A stretch of 64,000 bases of DNA, taken from the NCBI RefSeq assembly GCF_014205845.1, contig NZ_JACHCR010000018.1, forward strand, positions 1-64,000. The letters run 5' to 3'. Below are positions 1-8,935 of the stretch, one piece after another. The stretch is from Mucilaginibacter cryoferens. Lineage in GTDB: Bacteria > Bacteroidota > Bacteroidia > Sphingobacteriales > Sphingobacteriaceae. The position numbers were made by a program, and so were the translations under genes. Numbering within the stretch: the first letter of the stretch is position 1; every line of letters starts with the position of its first letter. The notes beneath the pieces are model-generated. The model searched no databases. It was not told where the DNA came from and was given only the letters and a program-made list of their open reading frames with translations.

Positions 1-113
1 GATGCATTTAGAAGAGAAAAAGCTATATTCACAAATCACATCTGACAACTTATAAAACAACCCAACTGTCAGATCAAATAGTGGCTATTACAATTTATAC
101 GAGACAAGGGTGT

Positions 114-824
114 TTAAATATTATGATCTTTTGGGAGGATCATTAGTTTGGGAATGCGTACGTGACTGGGCTGTTTCATTATATATAGAACGGCATTCAC
201 GATGTCGCTCACATTTAAAGGCTCATGGATATTCATGCTATGTTTTGGATGAACCTGCCAATTGTCATGTAGTTCGGTCATCACAAGGCCTGGTTCAATA
301 CAGGATATCTGGATGTTTGTTCCTGTCAATTCCATTCGTAACGCTTCAGACAAAGCCTCCATTGCAAATTTCGTTGCTGCATAAGCTCCGGCGTTGGATC
401 TTACCTTGGTCCCCAGTACGCTGGAAATATTAATTACATGCCCAAATCCCTGGTTTTTAAAGCGTTTGAGCATTTTAAAGGTTAACCTGAAGGTTGATTC
501 AATATTCAACCTGATCATGGCAGTCATTTTATCGATATTCGTATCTTCTATACTACCTACTTCAAGCGTGCCGGCACAATTGAAAAGGTAATCGCATTTG
601 CCGTACTTTTTATAAATATGATCCTCTAAATAATCCTGATAAGCAGCCGAGTTTAAATCGCCGGGCAATATATCGGCAAATTCAGATCGCAGCTCATTTA
701 ACTTTTCCTCGCGCCGTGCCGATAGAATCAATTGATAGCCAGATCGGTTTAGCGCCTTAGCAATGGCATACCCAATGCCGCTGCTGGCCCCTGTTATTAG
801 GCAAACCTTATTTCCTGATTCCAT
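114..824 (-). CDS. SDR family NAD(P)-dependent oxidoreductase
   Basis: Cytoplasmic short-chain dehydrogenase of 236 residues, a normal length for classical SDRs. The cofactor motif TGASSGIG is at residues 11-18, NCAG at 82-85, the catalytic serine lies in NISS at 132-135, and the YxxxK pair is Y148/K152. The substrate cannot be read from the sequence. It stands alone on the minus strand with a promoter-like element just upstream. The second SDR downstream in the window is a different protein and not a tandem copy. Family assignment is firm; the reaction is unknown. Confidence 0.9.
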   Translation of the reverse strand: MESGNKVCLITGASSGIGYAIAKALNRSGYQLILSARREEKLNELRSEFADILPGDLNSAAYQDYLEDHIYKKYGKCDYLFNCAGTLEVGSIEDTNIDKMTAMIRLNIESTFRLTFKMLKRFKNQGFGHVINISSVLGTKVRSNAGAYAATKFAMEALSEALRMELTGTNIQISCIEPGLVMTELHDNWQVHPKHSMNIHEPLNVSDIVNAVLYIMKQPSHVRIPKLMILPKDHNI

Positions 825-841
825 ACCTATCCGTTATTTGA

Positions 842-875
842 CAAATGTAAGTGACTAAAACTTTAATATATCAAA
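842..875 (-). promoter_or_regulatory. Bacteroidota-type promoter for the SDR gene
   Basis: Read on the minus strand, TACATTTG at 842-849 matches the -7 consensus TAnnTTTG, and TTTG at 872-875 could be the -33 element. The gap is 22 nt, slightly longer than the usual 19-21. The implied transcript start is about 13 nt before the ATG at 824. Confidence 0.4.
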
Positions 876-1124
876 CGAAAATTAAGGATTATATCTGATT
901 CTTTAACGCTATATTTCCTCCTCCGACCATTAGAAAACTTTCAAGGCTTATCATCGGGGGGTGCTCTGCAACACTTTGATCATGCCAAACAATTGAAAGT
1001 AAAAATGCTGCCTACTTTGATTTAAACAAATCGATGCTCCAAATAGCACGGAATGGTCTGGTAAAGGCCTTCGGATTCCCCGCTCAGGCAGTCATGGCCC
1101 ATCAACGCAGAATCTCCAACTAAA

Positions 1125-1157
1125 AGGCCGATTCGTGAATTATTCATGAATCGGCCT
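1125..1157 (-). terminator. Intrinsic terminator after the second SDR gene
   Basis: Inverted repeat with 15-nt arms (AGGCCGATTCGTGAA and TTCATGAATCGGCCT, one G-U type mismatch) around a 3-nt loop. On the minus strand it is followed by TTTTAG, and it lies 33 nt past the stop codon at 1190. The rest of the gap from 825 to 1189 shows no convincing gene. Confidence 0.7.
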
Positions 1158-1189
1158 AATTGTTTGTTTACTTTAAATAAGTTAGGATT

Positions 1190-2026
1190 TTAAGACTTAA
1201 AATCGGTTGTGTAAGAAACTTCTTTCCAGCTATCCATTTGAATATTCAATTGCTCAATTTTACTTTTTGCACGGTTAAACGCGTCACTTCCCAGGAACAG
1301 ATTTACAGCCGGACTTTGACTCCTGATCAATTCTAAGAATGCATCGGCAATCTTATCCGGATCACCCATCTGAGCGCCGTCCATGTTGTTCATTTTTTCG
1401 TGGTATTCTCGCAGATAGGCGTAATCATCTATTTGATTTTGATTGTAAACTATAGAATCTGCCTTTGCAAAGTTTGTCCGGAACCAGCCCGGCAAAACGT
1501 TGGTTACATTAATGCCCAGCGGTTTAAGGTCATTAGCCAATGCCTCAGTTAAACCACTAACCGCGAATTTGGCGGCGCAGTACATAGACCAGCCCAAACC
1601 AGGCGCAAAACCTGCAATAGATGAAATATTAATGATATGGCCGGAACGCTGTTTGCGCAAATAAGGAAGGGCTTGCTGAACCACCCGCACAACCGCGAAA
1701 AAGTTAACTTCAAAATTTTCGCTAATTTCTTCAGCTGATAATTCTTCCAGTGCACCGCCAAGGCCATAACCGGCGTTGTTGACCACTACATTTAATTCGC
1801 CGAATTTTTCAATCGTTTTTTTGATGGAAACGGCAATTGATTGCTCACTTTTTAAATCGACCTCTAACGGTAAAAACCCATCGCCATATGAAGCTAATTG
1901 ATCGAATGCGGCAACTGATCTCGAAGTGGCGGCAACTTTATGACCTTTAGCTAATAATTGTTTTGCCAGGGATAATCCCATTCCTTTGGATGCCCCGGTT
2001 ATATACCAAACTTTTGTATCGCTCAT
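1190..2026 (-). CDS. SDR family oxidoreductase
   Basis: Classical SDR, 278 residues from the ATG at 2026. I prefer this start over the in-frame ATG at 2059, because the family begins shortly before the Rossmann motif. TGASKGMG is at residues 10-17, NNAG at 83-86, serines of NISS at 135-136, catalytic Y149 and K153. It probably reduces or oxidises a small carbonyl or alcohol substrate in the cytoplasm, which one is not visible. It follows the AraC-type gene on the same strand with a gap of about 75 nt, so the two are probably co-transcribed and the regulator may control this enzyme. Confidence 0.9.
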   Translation of the reverse strand: MSDTKVWYITGASKGMGLSLAKQLLAKGHKVAATSRSVAAFDQLASYGDGFLPLEVDLKSEQSIAVSIKKTIEKFGELNVVVNNAGYGLGGALEELSAEEISENFEVNFFAVVRVVQQALPYLRKQRSGHIINISSIAGFAPGLGWSMYCAAKFAVSGLTEALANDLKPLGINVTNVLPGWFRTNFAKADSIVYNQNQIDDYAYLREYHEKMNNMDGAQMGDPDKIADAFLELIRSQSPAVNLFLGSDAFNRAKSKIEQLNIQMDSWKEVSYTTDFKS

Positions 2027-2102
2027 GATATTTAATTTTGATACAAAGTTAAGTTGCAATCAACTTTCCGGTTTGTTAATATCAAACCAATATTTGTCAA
2101 AT

Positions 2103-3026
2103 TCAAACCTGGCGAAACGAAGATGGATTAAGCTTGGTTTGTTTTTTAAAGAAATTATTAAAATGAGCCTGGTCTTCAAAACCCAGTACGTAACTGATTT
2201 CTGATATATTCCAATCTGTGTATTTAAGTAACGCTTTTGCTTCCCCGGTAAGCCGTTCAAAGATATGATCGGTAGTGGTACGGCCGGTTGTCTTTTTAAT
2301 GGCGCGGTTCAGGTAATTAACGTGTACAAAAAGCCGGTCGGCAAAAACTTTAGGAGAGCGAAGTTCAAACCGCTGTGAGATAGACTCTATCGGGAATTGT
2401 CGTTCCAGCAGTTCGGCGAATACCGAAGTAATACGGGTACCTGCATCCGTGTGTTGAAATACCTGTTCGGATGGTTGAAGCTTCATAGCTAAATAGATCA
2501 GTTCGCTTACGTAATTCTTAACCAACTCATATTTATAGATATAGTTAGTGTTAAACTCTTTGATTATTTTCTCGAAAGTATCCTGCACATCTTTATTTTC
2601 AATGTCATTTAAATGGAAAACTGGCTGGGCTCCGGCAGCAAATAGGGGAAGTTCGCTCAATTTCAATCGAAGGTTCTCCTTGAAAAACTCATCCTTAAAT
2701 ACGCAAAAATAGCCTTTGGTATCAGGCGTGAGTGCGTCATAAGTATAAGGAACTTGTGGATTAAAAAACAATAATGTACTGCCGCTTACAGCGATGCTTT
2801 TGTCGCCATAATGAAAAACATTGTTTCCCTGGAACAACATGATCTTAAAAAAATCCCGCCGGATATAGGTCGGTGAAGTAGTGCCAGATTGGATACGGTC
2901 TTCAATACGAAACACATTGAACTGTCCAATATCCTTTTTTATATTTTCAGAAAGGTCGTTGAATTTGTGTTTATAAAATTCCTCAAGTGATTCCGTTGCT
3001 TTGATCATATTGCCTCCTATTTGCAA
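2103..3026 (-). CDS. AraC family transcriptional regulator
   Basis: Soluble regulator of 307 residues; a second in-frame ATG at 3008 would give 301. The N-terminal two thirds look like a cupin-type ligand-sensing domain (region with FFNPQVPYTYDALTPDT). The C-terminal 95 residues form the double helix-turn-helix AraC domain, with the segment WNISEISYVLGFEDQAHFNN in the second helix-turn-helix. It sits immediately upstream of an SDR gene in the same orientation, an arrangement often seen where the regulator senses a substrate of the oxidoreductase. The ligand is unknown. Confidence 0.88.
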   Translation of the reverse strand: MQIGGNMIKATESLEEFYKHKFNDLSENIKKDIGQFNVFRIEDRIQSGTTSPTYIRRDFFKIMLFQGNNVFHYGDKSIAVSGSTLLFFNPQVPYTYDALTPDTKGYFCVFKDEFFKENLRLKLSELPLFAAGAQPVFHLNDIENKDVQDTFEKIIKEFNTNYIYKYELVKNYVSELIYLAMKLQPSEQVFQHTDAGTRITSVFAELLERQFPIESISQRFELRSPKVFADRLFVHVNYLNRAIKKTTGRTTTDHIFERLTGEAKALLKYTDWNISEISYVLGFEDQAHFNNFFKKQTKLNPSSFRQV

Positions 3027-3201
3027 AAATGAAACTTTTTTTTCGATTATTGAAAGAGCATGGGCTAATCAGGCATTAAAGGTATGTTATCTTTTACAAC
3101 GGAGGCAAAACCCGGAAGATGTGTATCACTATAGGATAATAATTAACCGTTTAAACATTCAGCAAACATGAAAATTAACCTGAGAAACTCTGGATCATTT
3201 T

Positions 3202-3888
3202 TTAGCAAATTAGTTTATATCCAACTCCTCTGATACTCATTAGTTGGATACCAGGCTGGTCCTTCAGTATCTTTCGGATATTTGCCATAAATACGTCCAT
3301 ACTCCTCGAATTGTAATGAGAATTATCTCCCCATATTGTGATCAATGCATCCTGGCGCTCCAATACAGCGTTAGAACGTTGTATCAGCATCTCCAAGAGC
3401 ATTGTTTCCTTAAAGGAAAGGGTATAATTTTTTGAGGTTGTTTTGAGCTGCTGATTTACAACTTGAAGCACACACGAACCAAATTCATAATTGTATTGCT
3501 TTTTACGGTCGGTTTTTTGTTCTTCAAACCTTGCCAGGAGGGACCCCATTCTAACTACAAGCTCGTCCATGCTGAACGGTTTTTTCAGATAGTCATTACC
3601 GCCGCTTTTAAACCCCATGATTACTTCTTCAGGCTGCGATTTCGCGCTTACAAAAATGATCGGGATTTTTAAATTCAGTTTTCGAATATCTGCAGCAAGG
3701 GTATAGCCATCTTTCAGCGGCATTGTAATATCCAGTACACAAATATCGGGTTTGGCCCGTTCGATCATCTCTATTGCGGACTGCCCGTTTTCTGCCCAAA
3801 AAACCTCGTATCCGTTGTCTCTAAGACCGTCGCTTACGATGGTTGCCAAAAAAGGCTCGTCCTCTGCGTATAGTACTTTAGGCTTCAT
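3202..3888 (-). CDS. OmpR-family response regulator
   Basis: DNA-binding response regulator, 228 residues. The receiver domain (about 1-118) keeps the acidic pair E9/D10, phospho-acceptor D53 (in VLDITMP) and K103 (in LKKPF). The C-terminal winged helix (about 130-228) is of the Trans_reg_C type. The gene overlaps the upstream kinase gene by 11 nt, so translation is probably coupled. Its likely target is the divergent outer-membrane protein gene, whose upstream region carries four phased hexamers of the kind bound by OmpR-type dimers. Confidence 0.93.
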   Translation of the reverse strand: MKPKVLYAEDEPFLATIVSDGLRDNGYEVFWAENGQSAIEMIERAKPDICVLDITMPLKDGYTLAADIRKLNLKIPIIFVSAKSQPEEVIMGFKSGGNDYLKKPFSMDELVVRMGSLLARFEEQKTDRKKQYNYEFGSCVLQVVNQQLKTTSKNYTLSFKETMLLEMLIQRSNAVLERQDALITIWGDNSHYNSRSMDVFMANIRKILKDQPGIQLMSIRGVGYKLIC

Positions 3889-5350
3889 AGTGTACAGGTA
3901 AATAAATGGTAAAATCGCTTCCTTTTCCCAGCTCGCTGGTTAGCGAAATTTTTCCACCGTGCTGTTCAACGATGAATTTTACATAGTTCAGCCCAATCCC
4001 CGTCCCGTTAACCTGCCGAATATTTTCGATCTCCGGAACCCGGAAGAAGCGTTCAAAAATGCGCTCGTGGTAAATTTTGGCTATTCCCGGACCATTATCT
4101 GCGAAGCTGATGATGGCAAATTTATCGCTGCAAGTACAGCTAATTATAATTTTCACAGAGGGGCCACCATACTTCATCGAATTTTCGATCAGGTTGTAAA
4201 ATACATTCGACAATAGGGTAGGATCGCCGTTGACAAAGCAGGGATCTGGCGAAAGCGAATAACTGATTTTAGCATTCTTATAATCAGATTGCAGGTTCAT
4301 CGCGGCAACTACCTGGTGCAATCCCTGCTGAACATCGTATAACTCAAACCGAAAACTCGTTTCATTATGGTCCATCTGGTCGAGATTAAGCACTTTTTCT
4401 ATCATTTTATTAAGCCGGGTCAGCTCGATCTGGCTGATCAAAATGTACTTTTTCAGCCTGTCAGGGTCGTTTGCGAGCCCGTAACGCAGAATGGATTCTA
4501 AGGCTACCGAAACTGTGGCCACCGGGGTTTTTAGTTCATGAGTCATATTACCTGTAAACTCCTGCCTGGCTTTAGCATAAATATCCTGATTTCGCATAGA
4601 TCGGAGTATAAAGTAAAAAGCCGCAAAGGTAAGCAGAACCATAAAAAATGAGGAAATGAGATAATAACGCATATTATACACAACCTGGCCATTTACTGAG
4701 GGCGCTACCAACTGATAATTATGGATGAATTTTAGATTGTACGAATAAATCGGGCTCTTAAAATCGGCATTCTTTAGCTCCGGGTCGGATATGCCGCCCA
4801 CATGCTGGTCGTTATCATTCCGGTATAAGGCATATCGGGTTTCTAAATGATAACTGATCAGTGCTTTTTGAACCGTAACCAGGCTGTCCATTCTTTTCAG
4901 ATCAGCGCTGTCGATTTTTACTAAAAGTCTGCCTGATATATTATCGTCTACTTTATACTCCCTGTTTGCGACCGTATTAACAGACCCGTTCAGCAATTCC
5001 AGGCTGAGCGTCATCCAGGTTGTATCTCCCTTGCAATTTGTGCTGAACTTGCTTTTAATATTATCAAAGTGAATGTTGGTATAAGCCTGCCTTAACTGCG
5101 TCCATCCAGGGGACAGGAAAAATTTACTGAACTTTTTATTTTGCGGGTCATTAGGGATGATGCTGGCATAAGTACTCTTATTCGCGGCGCTGCTCACTAC
5201 CCAATCCAGTTCCTTTTTTACCTCTTTTCGCTGCGCGTAAAACAATTGGTTCAGCCAGATGAACTGCAGGCCGATACTTACGGTTATTGCAAGTATAACC
5301 AAAATATAACTGTATCTGAATGAGAACCATTTCACAAAAGCAAAGGTCAA
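3878..5350 (-). CDS. Membrane sensor histidine kinase
   Basis: Inner-membrane sensor kinase, 490 residues. A transmembrane helix lies near residues 13-33 and a second near 230-250, bracketing a periplasmic sensor of about 195 residues. The dimerisation/phosphoacceptor domain has H271 in NMTHELKTP; the ATPase domain carries the N box (NSMKYGG), G1 box (ADNGPGIA) and GTGIGLNYVK. It is the partner of the overlapping response regulator. The periplasmic domain resembles no sensor fold I can name. The gene is divergent from a barrel protein gene across about 95 bp. Confidence 0.92.
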   Translation of the reverse strand: MTFAFVKWFSFRYSYILVILAITVSIGLQFIWLNQLFYAQRKEVKKELDWVVSSAANKSTYASIIPNDPQNKKFSKFFLSPGWTQLRQAYTNIHFDNIKSKFSTNCKGDTTWMTLSLELLNGSVNTVANREYKVDDNISGRLLVKIDSADLKRMDSLVTVQKALISYHLETRYALYRNDNDQHVGGISDPELKNADFKSPIYSYNLKFIHNYQLVAPSVNGQVVYNMRYYLISSFFMVLLTFAAFYFILRSMRNQDIYAKARQEFTGNMTHELKTPVATVSVALESILRYGLANDPDRLKKYILISQIELTRLNKMIEKVLNLDQMDHNETSFRFELYDVQQGLHQVVAAMNLQSDYKNAKISYSLSPDPCFVNGDPTLLSNVFYNLIENSMKYGGPSVKIIISCTCSDKFAIISFADNGPGIAKIYHERIFERFFRVPEIENIRQVNGTGIGLNYVKFIVEQHGGKISLTSELGKGSDFTIYLPVHYEA

Positions 5351-5386
5351 GATATTTATCGCAAATACGTTGTACCGAATAACGAT

Positions 5387-5422
5387 TTAACCTTATTTAA
5401 CCCAGCTTAACCTTGTTTAACC
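5387..5422. promoter_or_regulatory. Four TTAACC hexamers in exact 10-bp phase
   Basis: TTAACC begins at 5387, 5397, 5407 and 5417, so all four copies lie on the same face of the helix. The two outer pairs also form a longer direct repeat with a 20-bp period. The array lies between the kinase/regulator pair and the divergent outer-membrane gene and is a candidate binding site for the response regulator. Downstream, TACGTTTG at 5434-5441 matches a Bacteroidota -7 element, but it ends only 4 nt before the ATG at 5446 and would imply a nearly leaderless transcript. Confidence 0.6.
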
Positions 5423-5445
5423 CGCCACAAAACTACGTTTGCTGC

Positions 5446-7824
5446 ATGAAAAAATTATTGATTGCACTGTTGTTTCTGATCCCTTTATCGTCATTTGCTC
5501 AGCCTGGTTTTACGGGTACGGTGAAAGATTCCACGGGCCACGGGCTGGATGCGGTTTCTGTTGTTTTGAAGCAGCAGGGAAGGTTTGTTGAAGCGGTAAC
5601 AACAATTACAGGGCACTTTAACATGAAGAGGGCTCCTGCCGGAAAGTATGAACTAACTGCCTCATTAACGGGCTATAAAGCCGTAACTAAAAGCATTTCG
5701 ATCCCGTTAGATTCTCTGCAGATCATTATGCAGGCTGACCGGAAACAATTACAGGATGTAATCATCACCGGCTCCAGGCCTGCTATTGAACATAAAATTG
5801 ACCGGTTGGTTTTTAATGTAGAAAATAGCATAGCGGCAAGCGGCGGAAGTGCCTGGGATGCGCTCGGCAAAGCTCCCGGCGTACAGCTTGGCTCCGATGG
5901 TACAATTACCGCCAATAGAAAAGACGCGCAGGTTTATTTGGATGGGAAGCCGCTGCACATCAACGGAGATGACCTGAGCGGTTACCTGCAGGGACTTCTT
6001 TCAGCAACGATCGCTAAAATTGAAGTTTATTCAAATCCGCCGGCATCTTTTGATGCACAGGGTGCAGCAGTCATAAATATCATCACTAAAAAGTCAAATG
6101 CGCAGGGAGGAAATTTAACCGTTAACGGTGGCTATACAAAAGCGACTTACAGCGGCTACACAGCCGGAGTGATGTTTAATTACCGGCAGAAAGCCTTGAA
6201 TATTTATGGTAATTATGGATATACCGACCGGAATCGGACAATGGATCAGGATGATTATGCAGTTTTTACGACGCCTGGAAACGTTACCAACTGGTATGCT
6301 CCGGGGCATACCATTAACCGATCACGAATGAATATGTACAAATTAGGGGCAGATTACCAGATCAATAAGAATCAGGTACTCGGTTTTGTGATGACAGGCA
6401 GTAACAGAACGGGCAATACGACGACTTCCTCAATAACAACAGTTACCAATGGCGGCGGACTTTTAGACTCTTTACTGCATACGGATGGCTTGGTTAACAG
6501 AAGGAGTAACCGTTATACATTCAATGTCAATTATAATTTGAAACTGGATACCGCACAAAGTTTAAATGTTGATCTTGACTATTCACCTTTCCGGAATTTC
6601 AGTGACCAGTCGGTCCAAAATATTTCAACCTTGCCGGATGGCTCAACCGCATCAGGAGCATACCAGATCTTTACGCCGTCGAAACAAGAGCTCAATATTT
6701 ATACCGCAAAGTTGGACTATAATTTTAAGGCGGGGAAATGGGCCGTAACTTCCGGTTTGAAATACAGCAGTATTCAGACCGGCAATAAATTTGATTATTT
6801 TAATGAGGCAGGGGCTGATCCGGTTTTTATAAAAGATCGCAGCGACAATTTTTCGTATACCGAAAATACAGCGGCTATCTATACCAGTGCTTCCAGAAAT
6901 TTCGGTCGCTGGTCATTACAGGTCGGGTTGCGGGAAGAGTTTACCCACAACAGGGGGTATTCTGAAACGCTGGACTCTTTGAACTCAAATCAATATTTCA
7001 AACTCTTTCCAACGCTATCTGCATCTTATAAACTGGAAAATGAGAATACGGTTTCAATTACCTATGGATACCGGATACAGCGACCTGAATACTATAGACT
7101 TAATCCATTAAAAGTTTATAAAACACCTTATGATATTCTTGCAGGTAATCCATCGTTAAAACCGGCCTTTGTACAAAACCTCGAAGTTAGTTATGGTTTT
7201 AAGCATGATTTTACTTTAACGGCATTTTATACGAAAATAACAGATCGCTATAGTAATGCAACCGTTCAGGATAATGTCAATAAATTATTTTATGACATTC
7301 AGCAAAATATCGGAAATGTGATCAATACCGGCCTGCGGGCGTTTTTGCCGCTCCATCCGTCGTCCTGGTGGGAAATGTCAAATTCTGCCGAGGCATATTA
7401 TCAGCGGGATGAACTGGCCTATCTCCATGGTTCTTTTAATTACAATAAGTTCGCCGTTGTTGTGAACAGCAGCCAAGCATTCACTTTGGACAAGAAACTC
7501 GGATTAAAAGCAGAATTGACCGGCGATTATTATTCAGATGGAAGTGAGGGGATTTTTAGAGGAGGGGGAGACTCGGAGGTCAATGCTGGAGTCAAATTAA
7601 ATCTTTTCCATAGCCAAGCCTCGCTCAAACTTGCCGCTAATGACATCTTTTATGGTAATGTTAACCATTACCGTGTAACTTACCTCGGACAGAACAACGG
7701 GTTCTATCAACAGAACGATACCAGGAGCATGACGGTAAGCTTTACCTACCGTCTTGGAAAAAATGTAGCAGAAGCCCGGAAAAGAAATACGGCAAGTGAG
7801 GATGAAAAGCGCAGGGCGCAGTAA
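5446..7824 (+). CDS. TonB-dependent-receptor-like outer membrane beta-barrel protein
   Basis: Outer-membrane protein, 792 residues from the ATG at 5446. An upstream in-frame TTG at 5413 lies inside the hexamer array and is unlikely. The signal peptide (MKKLLIALLFLIPLSSFAQ) is followed by a carboxypeptidase-regulatory-like Ig domain (about 20-100), a plug-like domain with IITGSRPAIEHKIDR, and a long beta-barrel of the OMP_b-brl_3 type. It lacks the features of SusC proteins and has no SusD neighbour. Such proteins commonly sit beside a two-component pair in Sphingobacteriaceae. Cargo is unknown; roles in transport or in envelope stress are both possible. Confidence 0.85.
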   Translation: MKKLLIALLFLIPLSSFAQPGFTGTVKDSTGHGLDAVSVVLKQQGRFVEAVTTITGHFNMKRAPAGKYELTASLTGYKAVTKSISIPLDSLQIIMQADRKQLQDVIITGSRPAIEHKIDRLVFNVENSIAASGGSAWDALGKAPGVQLGSDGTITANRKDAQVYLDGKPLHINGDDLSGYLQGLLSATIAKIEVYSNPPASFDAQGAAVINIITKKSNAQGGNLTVNGGYTKATYSGYTAGVMFNYRQKALNIYGNYGYTDRNRTMDQDDYAVFTTPGNVTNWYAPGHTINRSRMNMYKLGADYQINKNQVLGFVMTGSNRTGNTTTSSITTVTNGGGLLDSLLHTDGLVNRRSNRYTFNVNYNLKLDTAQSLNVDLDYSPFRNFSDQSVQNISTLPDGSTASGAYQIFTPSKQELNIYTAKLDYNFKAGKWAVTSGLKYSSIQTGNKFDYFNEAGADPVFIKDRSDNFSYTENTAAIYTSASRNFGRWSLQVGLREEFTHNRGYSETLDSLNSNQYFKLFPTLSASYKLENENTVSITYGYRIQRPEYYRLNPLKVYKTPYDILAGNPSLKPAFVQNLEVSYGFKHDFTLTAFYTKITDRYSNATVQDNVNKLFYDIQQNIGNVINTGLRAFLPLHPSSWWEMSNSAEAYYQRDELAYLHGSFNYNKFAVVVNSSQAFTLDKKLGLKAELTGDYYSDGSEGIFRGGGDSEVNAGVKLNLFHSQASLKLAANDIFYGNVNHYRVTYLGQNNGFYQQNDTRSMTVSFTYRLGKNVAEARKRNTASEDEKRRAQ

Positions 7825-7829
7825 TATTC

Positions 7830-7859
7830 ATCCAATTAAATTTGAGTACATAATTGGAT
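7830..7859 (+). terminator. Possible terminator hairpin
   Basis: ATCCAATTA and TAATTGGAT form a perfect 9-bp stem with a 12-nt loop just after the stop codon of the barrel protein gene. There is no T run after it, so the call is weak. Confidence 0.3.
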
Positions 7860-8036
7860 AAAACATACTTGATTGACCCCGGTTGGCCAATTTTGGAATA
7901 ACCTCTTTTAATGCTGAAGTTTACGTTTTAGGAGAGAAGTGTAAATTGGCGAAGAGTGATCAATGTCAGCAGCTGTACCTTATTGTCGCTTTTACGGCTG
8001 ATAAATTCATGTTTTACAAATGGGTAATATTTAAGA

Positions 8037-8855
8037 TCAAGCCTTCCTAAAAGTAGTTAAACTAGCACCTTTATGCTTTTTGAAGAACTTATTCAAATGG
8101 CTTTCATCCGAAAATTTAAATTCGGAGACAATTTCATTAATGCGCATGTCACTGAATTTAAGTTTGTGTTCAATTAAACGCAGTTTATACCGGGCGATAA
8201 ACGAAGAGAGTGTTTCGCCGCTATGTCTCTTAAAGTAGGAACCTAAATATGTTTCAGATAAACCAAATTTTTCAGCTACGATATTTGCCCGCAGTTTTTC
8301 AGGTATATAAATATTGGTCTGGATGTAATCTATGATAGTATGAATCCTAACATCAGTACTAGCCTGAATATTCTCGGATTTCATTTTGGTTAGGTTTCTT
8401 GCAGTTACTGCAATCAGCGCATTTGCAAAATGCAGAATTACGTCTTTACTATATACATCATTATTGGCAATCTCATGAATTAAAGCATGAGCGATATGTT
8501 TTACAATCGGTTCATCTGGCTTGTTTTTCAAAACACATCCCAGCACATGAGAAGCATGGTATAATACGCATTCTATACAGTTTTCATTCCATGAAGATTC
8601 ATTCACATATTTCCTGGAAAACTTTACCAAAAGGAATTCAGTTGCGCTCTCAATTTCAAAACGGTACTCATCATTAGGCGTGAGCAACATTAAATTCCCT
8701 TCCTGATAGGAAATTTTGTTATTGTTAATATGTAAGAACCCAGAACCGGTAACGACATACGCAATTTGAAAAAATGTTAGCTGGACTGTGTACGTGCATT
8801 TATCGTATTTGCTATGCAATACTTCTACCAATTGGTTAAGGCTCTCTTTTCGCAT
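8037..8855 (-). CDS. AraC family transcriptional regulator
   Basis: Soluble AraC-type activator, 272 residues. The N-terminus looks like a cupin (SYQEGNLMLLTPNDEYRFEI). The C-terminal double helix-turn-helix occupies about residues 170-272, with VAEKFGLSETYLGSYFKRHS in the first and VSEFKFSDESHLNKFFKKH in the second. It is divergent from the MFS exporter gene with 80 bp between start codons, so it probably controls that exporter. The effector is unknown. Confidence 0.88.
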   Translation of the reverse strand: MRKESLNQLVEVLHSKYDKCTYTVQLTFFQIAYVVTGSGFLHINNNKISYQEGNLMLLTPNDEYRFEIESATEFLLVKFSRKYVNESSWNENCIECVLYHASHVLGCVLKNKPDEPIVKHIAHALIHEIANNDVYSKDVILHFANALIAVTARNLTKMKSENIQASTDVRIHTIIDYIQTNIYIPEKLRANIVAEKFGLSETYLGSYFKRHSGETLSSFIARYKLRLIEHKLKFSDMRINEIVSEFKFSDESHLNKFFKKHKGASLTTFRKA

Positions 8856-8883
8856 GCTGTAAATTTACCGGTTTATAGTGAAT

Positions 8884-8921
8884 TTATACCTATTTAATGA
8901 TTGTTAGTCGGTATAATTTTG
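8884..8921. promoter_or_regulatory. Divergent promoter with inverted repeat
   Basis: TTATACC at 8884-8890 and GGTATAA at 8910-8916 form an inverted repeat in the 80-bp AraC/MFS intergenic region. TAATTTTG at 8914-8921 matches the -7 consensus TAnnTTTG for the MFS gene; no good -33 TTTG is present, which would fit an activator-dependent promoter. The implied 5' leader is very short (about 8 nt). Confidence 0.4.
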
Positions 8922-8935
8922 TTAAAAAGTAAAAG

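Noticed and set aside
1021..1124. Plus-strand reading with IARNGLVKAF that looked like an adenosine deaminase C-terminus
   Set aside because: Only about 30 codons, no start or upstream family sequence in frame, and the resemblance is weak.
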